A DNA stretch of 6,773 nucleotides from SVTX01 sp045585895 (GTDB lineage: Bacteria; Bacillota; Clostridia; Oscillospirales; CAG-272): positions 1 to 6,773 of the forward strand of contig JAZMZI010000063.1 of the NCBI GenBank assembly GCA_045585895.1. The letters are read 5' to 3'. Below the pieces are notes generated by a model, which was not told the origin of the DNA, did not search any database, and worked only from the letters and a program-made list of their open reading frames with translations. A program made the position numbers and the translations under genes. This document shows, in pieces, positions 5,503-6,773 of this stretch (positions are counted from its first letter, which is position 1; each line of letters begins with the position of its first letter).

Positions 5503-6773
5503 TTATGACTTTCGAAGCTTGCTATCGATTTTAATGAAAAGCTCGTCCTTGTTTGCAACGCCAAGCTTACCGTAGATCCTTCCCGCGTTGTCCTTGACTG
5601 TGGAGATGCTTATTCCAAGGTAATAACCGATCTCGCTCTGTTTTTTACCCTTGAGCAACTCGCAGAAAACTTCGAGCTCGCGGTTGGTCAACAGATGAGT
5701 TTCAGCGGTAGCGGAAACGATCTTTTCGATCTCCTCGTCGGTGTATCTCGTCTTGACGATCTTCTGCTCTGCTGCAGCTTCGGAGTTTGCCGCCATTTGT
5801 GCGGCTTGCGCTTCAGCTTCGGCTTTTTTCTTTTTGTTATAGATAAAGAACCAAACCGCGCCGCCCGACATCAAAAGGACAACGGCGGAGATAACGATCA
5901 CGGGAACGACGGGAAACTCGGATGGAAGCGTGACTGCTATCGGTTCGTAAAAAGCATAGTAGGTTACGTTCTCGTCGGTCATAAAGCTCGCGCCGTCGGT
6001 GAGCTGTTCACCTTCACCATTTGCAAGCGTGAACCATCCGACAAAGGTATACCCCGCACGTTCAATAACCTCAGGGAGAGAAAGTGCTTCGCCAAAGGTC
6101 TGCTCTGCTTCGGTCTTATTATAGCCAAAGTCGAAGGTTATCTTATAGGTATTTGGGGTATATACTGCATAAATGTCCACATTTTCGGTTTCATTGCCAA
6201 CCACTAAAGGACTGCCCGGATCATAGTTCGTTTCTTCACCAAGTGTCCAAGAGGTCAGCGTGTATCCCGATTTTAACAGCTCGGGCAGTGTAGGTATCAC
6301 GCCGGAAGGGATGGTTACCGTAAGCTTGCACTCGCCGTCCGCCAAGAATCGGAACGTTACGTCGTGATTGTTCGCGCCTACTGTAAATATGCCGTAATAA
6401 TTTCTATCGCCCAACTTCTCCTTGATAAAATCGGTAGGAACCGTGGAAGCACGTACGAGACGCCCCTCCTCGTTGTACCATTCTGACGGGGCTGTACTGC
6501 CAAAATAGTTGTATCCGTTCTCCTCGGTGGGTTGCTCCGTTTTGGGCAGGTGCGTTTCGTATATATAGTCAACAACCAGATTTCCGTAATATTCGAGATA
6601 GCTTATATCAAAGAAATCGGTGTACCACGAAAACCAAAGCCATCTGTCCTCACCGTATCCCATATAGTCGGACATATTCATTTTGCAGGTATTGCCCTCT
6701 ATCGTGCAGAACAGCAGCTCAACCGAGCGCGTGCTATAATCCAAAGAAGGATTATAATCCGTGTAGATCGCAC
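5503..6773 (-). CDS. Membrane-anchored LuxR-family regulator with extracytoplasmic B-repeats, 5' end beyond the right edge
   Basis: 422 codons are visible, and the frame is open to the window edge (GCG ATC TAC ... with no stop), so the N-terminus and start lie outside. An in-frame TTG at 6742-6744 has no ribosome site and is not the start. Counting from the first complete codon: an aromatic-rich region with few charges (about 1-130), a degenerate B-repeat (137-205), a clear InlB/Flg_new-type B-repeat (208-276, with GYTFVGWFT and a YYAFYEP end), one transmembrane helix (about 287-311), then NKKKK and an Ala/Glu/Gln-rich linker (to about 335). A LuxR/GerE helix-turn-helix follows (about 356-414), with LTNRELEV, KKQSEIGYYLGIS, STVKDNAGRIYGKLGV. 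The positive-inside rule puts the helix-turn-helix in the cytoplasm and the repeats outside. The protein is thus a one-component transmembrane regulator by architecture; its signal is unknown. A terminator follows, then the operon it may control. Confidence 0.88.
   Translation of the reverse strand, partial: AIYTDYNPSLDYSTRSVELLFCTIEGNTCKMNMSDYMGYGEDRWLWFSWYTDFFDISYLEYYGNLVVDYIYETHLPKTEQPTEENGYNYFGSTAPSEWYNEEGRLVRASTVPTDFIKEKLGDRNYYGIFTVGANNHDVTFRFLADGECKLTVTIPSGVIPTLPELLKSGYTLTSWTLGEETNYDPGSPLVVGNETENVDIYAVYTPNTYKITFDFGYNKTEAEQTFGEALSLPEVIERAGYTFVGWFTLANGEGEQLTDGASFMTDENVTYYAFYEPIAVTLPSEFPVVPVIVISAVVLLMSGGAVWFFIYNKKKKAEAEAQAAQMAANSEAAAEQKIVKTRYTDEEIEKIVSATAETHLLTNRELEVFCELLKGKKQSEIGYYLGISISTVKDNAGRIYGKLGVANKDELFIKIDSKLRKS
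5944..6363 (-). repeat. Two InlB-type B-repeats (Listeria-Bacteroides repeat) in the regulator
   Basis: Two protein repeats of about 70 residues lie at 6157-6363 and 5944-6153. Shared pattern: a T-F-x-F strand, a short hairpin ending in L-P-E, a K/R-x-GYT helix-turn, a W-x-x-x-G loop, then N-V-x-x-Y-A-x-Y and a Pro. The second copy fits the family well, while the first has lost the usual GW pair (it reads TSW). Such repeats are known from extracellular, wall-associated proteins and act as stalks or binding modules. Confidence 0.75.

Noticed and set aside
5695..6207. Plus-strand open frame opposite the LuxR-type regulator
   Set aside because: The minus-strand frame contains an unmistakable GerE helix-turn-helix, transmembrane segment and B-repeats; the plus frame is a shadow.
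6742..6744. TTG as the start of the LuxR-type regulator
   Set aside because: There is no ribosome site upstream, and the frame continues without a stop to the window edge, so the gene most likely begins outside.
1..6773. tRNA, rRNA, CRISPR array, insertion sequence or phage elements
   Set aside because: There are no direct-repeat arrays, transposase motifs, cloverleaf or terminal inverted repeats; the genes fill the window apart from the 163-bp gap at 5340-5502.

Overview
The window reads as chromosomal DNA of a low-to-mid G+C Bacillota, most likely an uncultured gut-type Clostridia (Oscillospiraceae-like). The clues are strong AGGAGG-type ribosome sites, TTG starts, lipobox signal peptides without outer-membrane features, short 'zinc-ribbon' proteins with FCxxCG motifs, and an InlB-type B-repeat protein. 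The taxonomic call is inference from style, since there is no rRNA or housekeeping marker. Every gene lies on the minus strand, so transcription runs from high to low coordinates and both outer genes are cut by the window edges.

Right part (5503-6773): a 5'-truncated gene for an unusual membrane-anchored regulator. It has an extracytoplasmic aromatic-rich region, two InlB/Flg_new-type B-repeats, one transmembrane helix, a Lys-rich stop-transfer and Ala/Glu linker, and a C-terminal LuxR/GerE helix-turn-helix inside the cell. It ends at a perfect 12-bp hairpin with a T-tract.

Intergenic part (5340-5502): the hairpin is both the terminator of the regulator gene and the upstream edge of a promoter for the next genes. 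That promoter has an extended -10 (TGG-TATAAT) and no good -35. A 19-bp imperfect dyad (TACCCCCCTGCGGTAGGTA) is centred about 43 bp upstream of the predicted transcription start, where LuxR-family activators typically bind.

Left part (1-5339): six tightly packed genes with gaps of 15-27 bp or a 4-bp overlap, apparently one operon. In transcription order they encode: (a) a small protein with four CxxC pairs; (b) a zinc-ribbon protein started at TTG, with two ribbons and a C-terminal alpha/beta module; (c) a polytopic membrane protein with a C-terminal zinc ribbon; (d) a 249-residue lipoprotein; (e) a 673-residue lipoprotein with about four tandem modules plus a C-terminal domain related to lipoprotein (d); (f) a double zinc-ribbon protein cut by the left edge.

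None of the operon products can be assigned a biochemical function. The parts share domains: the module of (b) recurs in (e), and the domain of (d) recurs in (e). The operon therefore looks like one system that puts related modules on both sides of the membrane. The working hypothesis is a cell-envelope system of unknown function, switched on by the adjacent transmembrane LuxR-type regulator.
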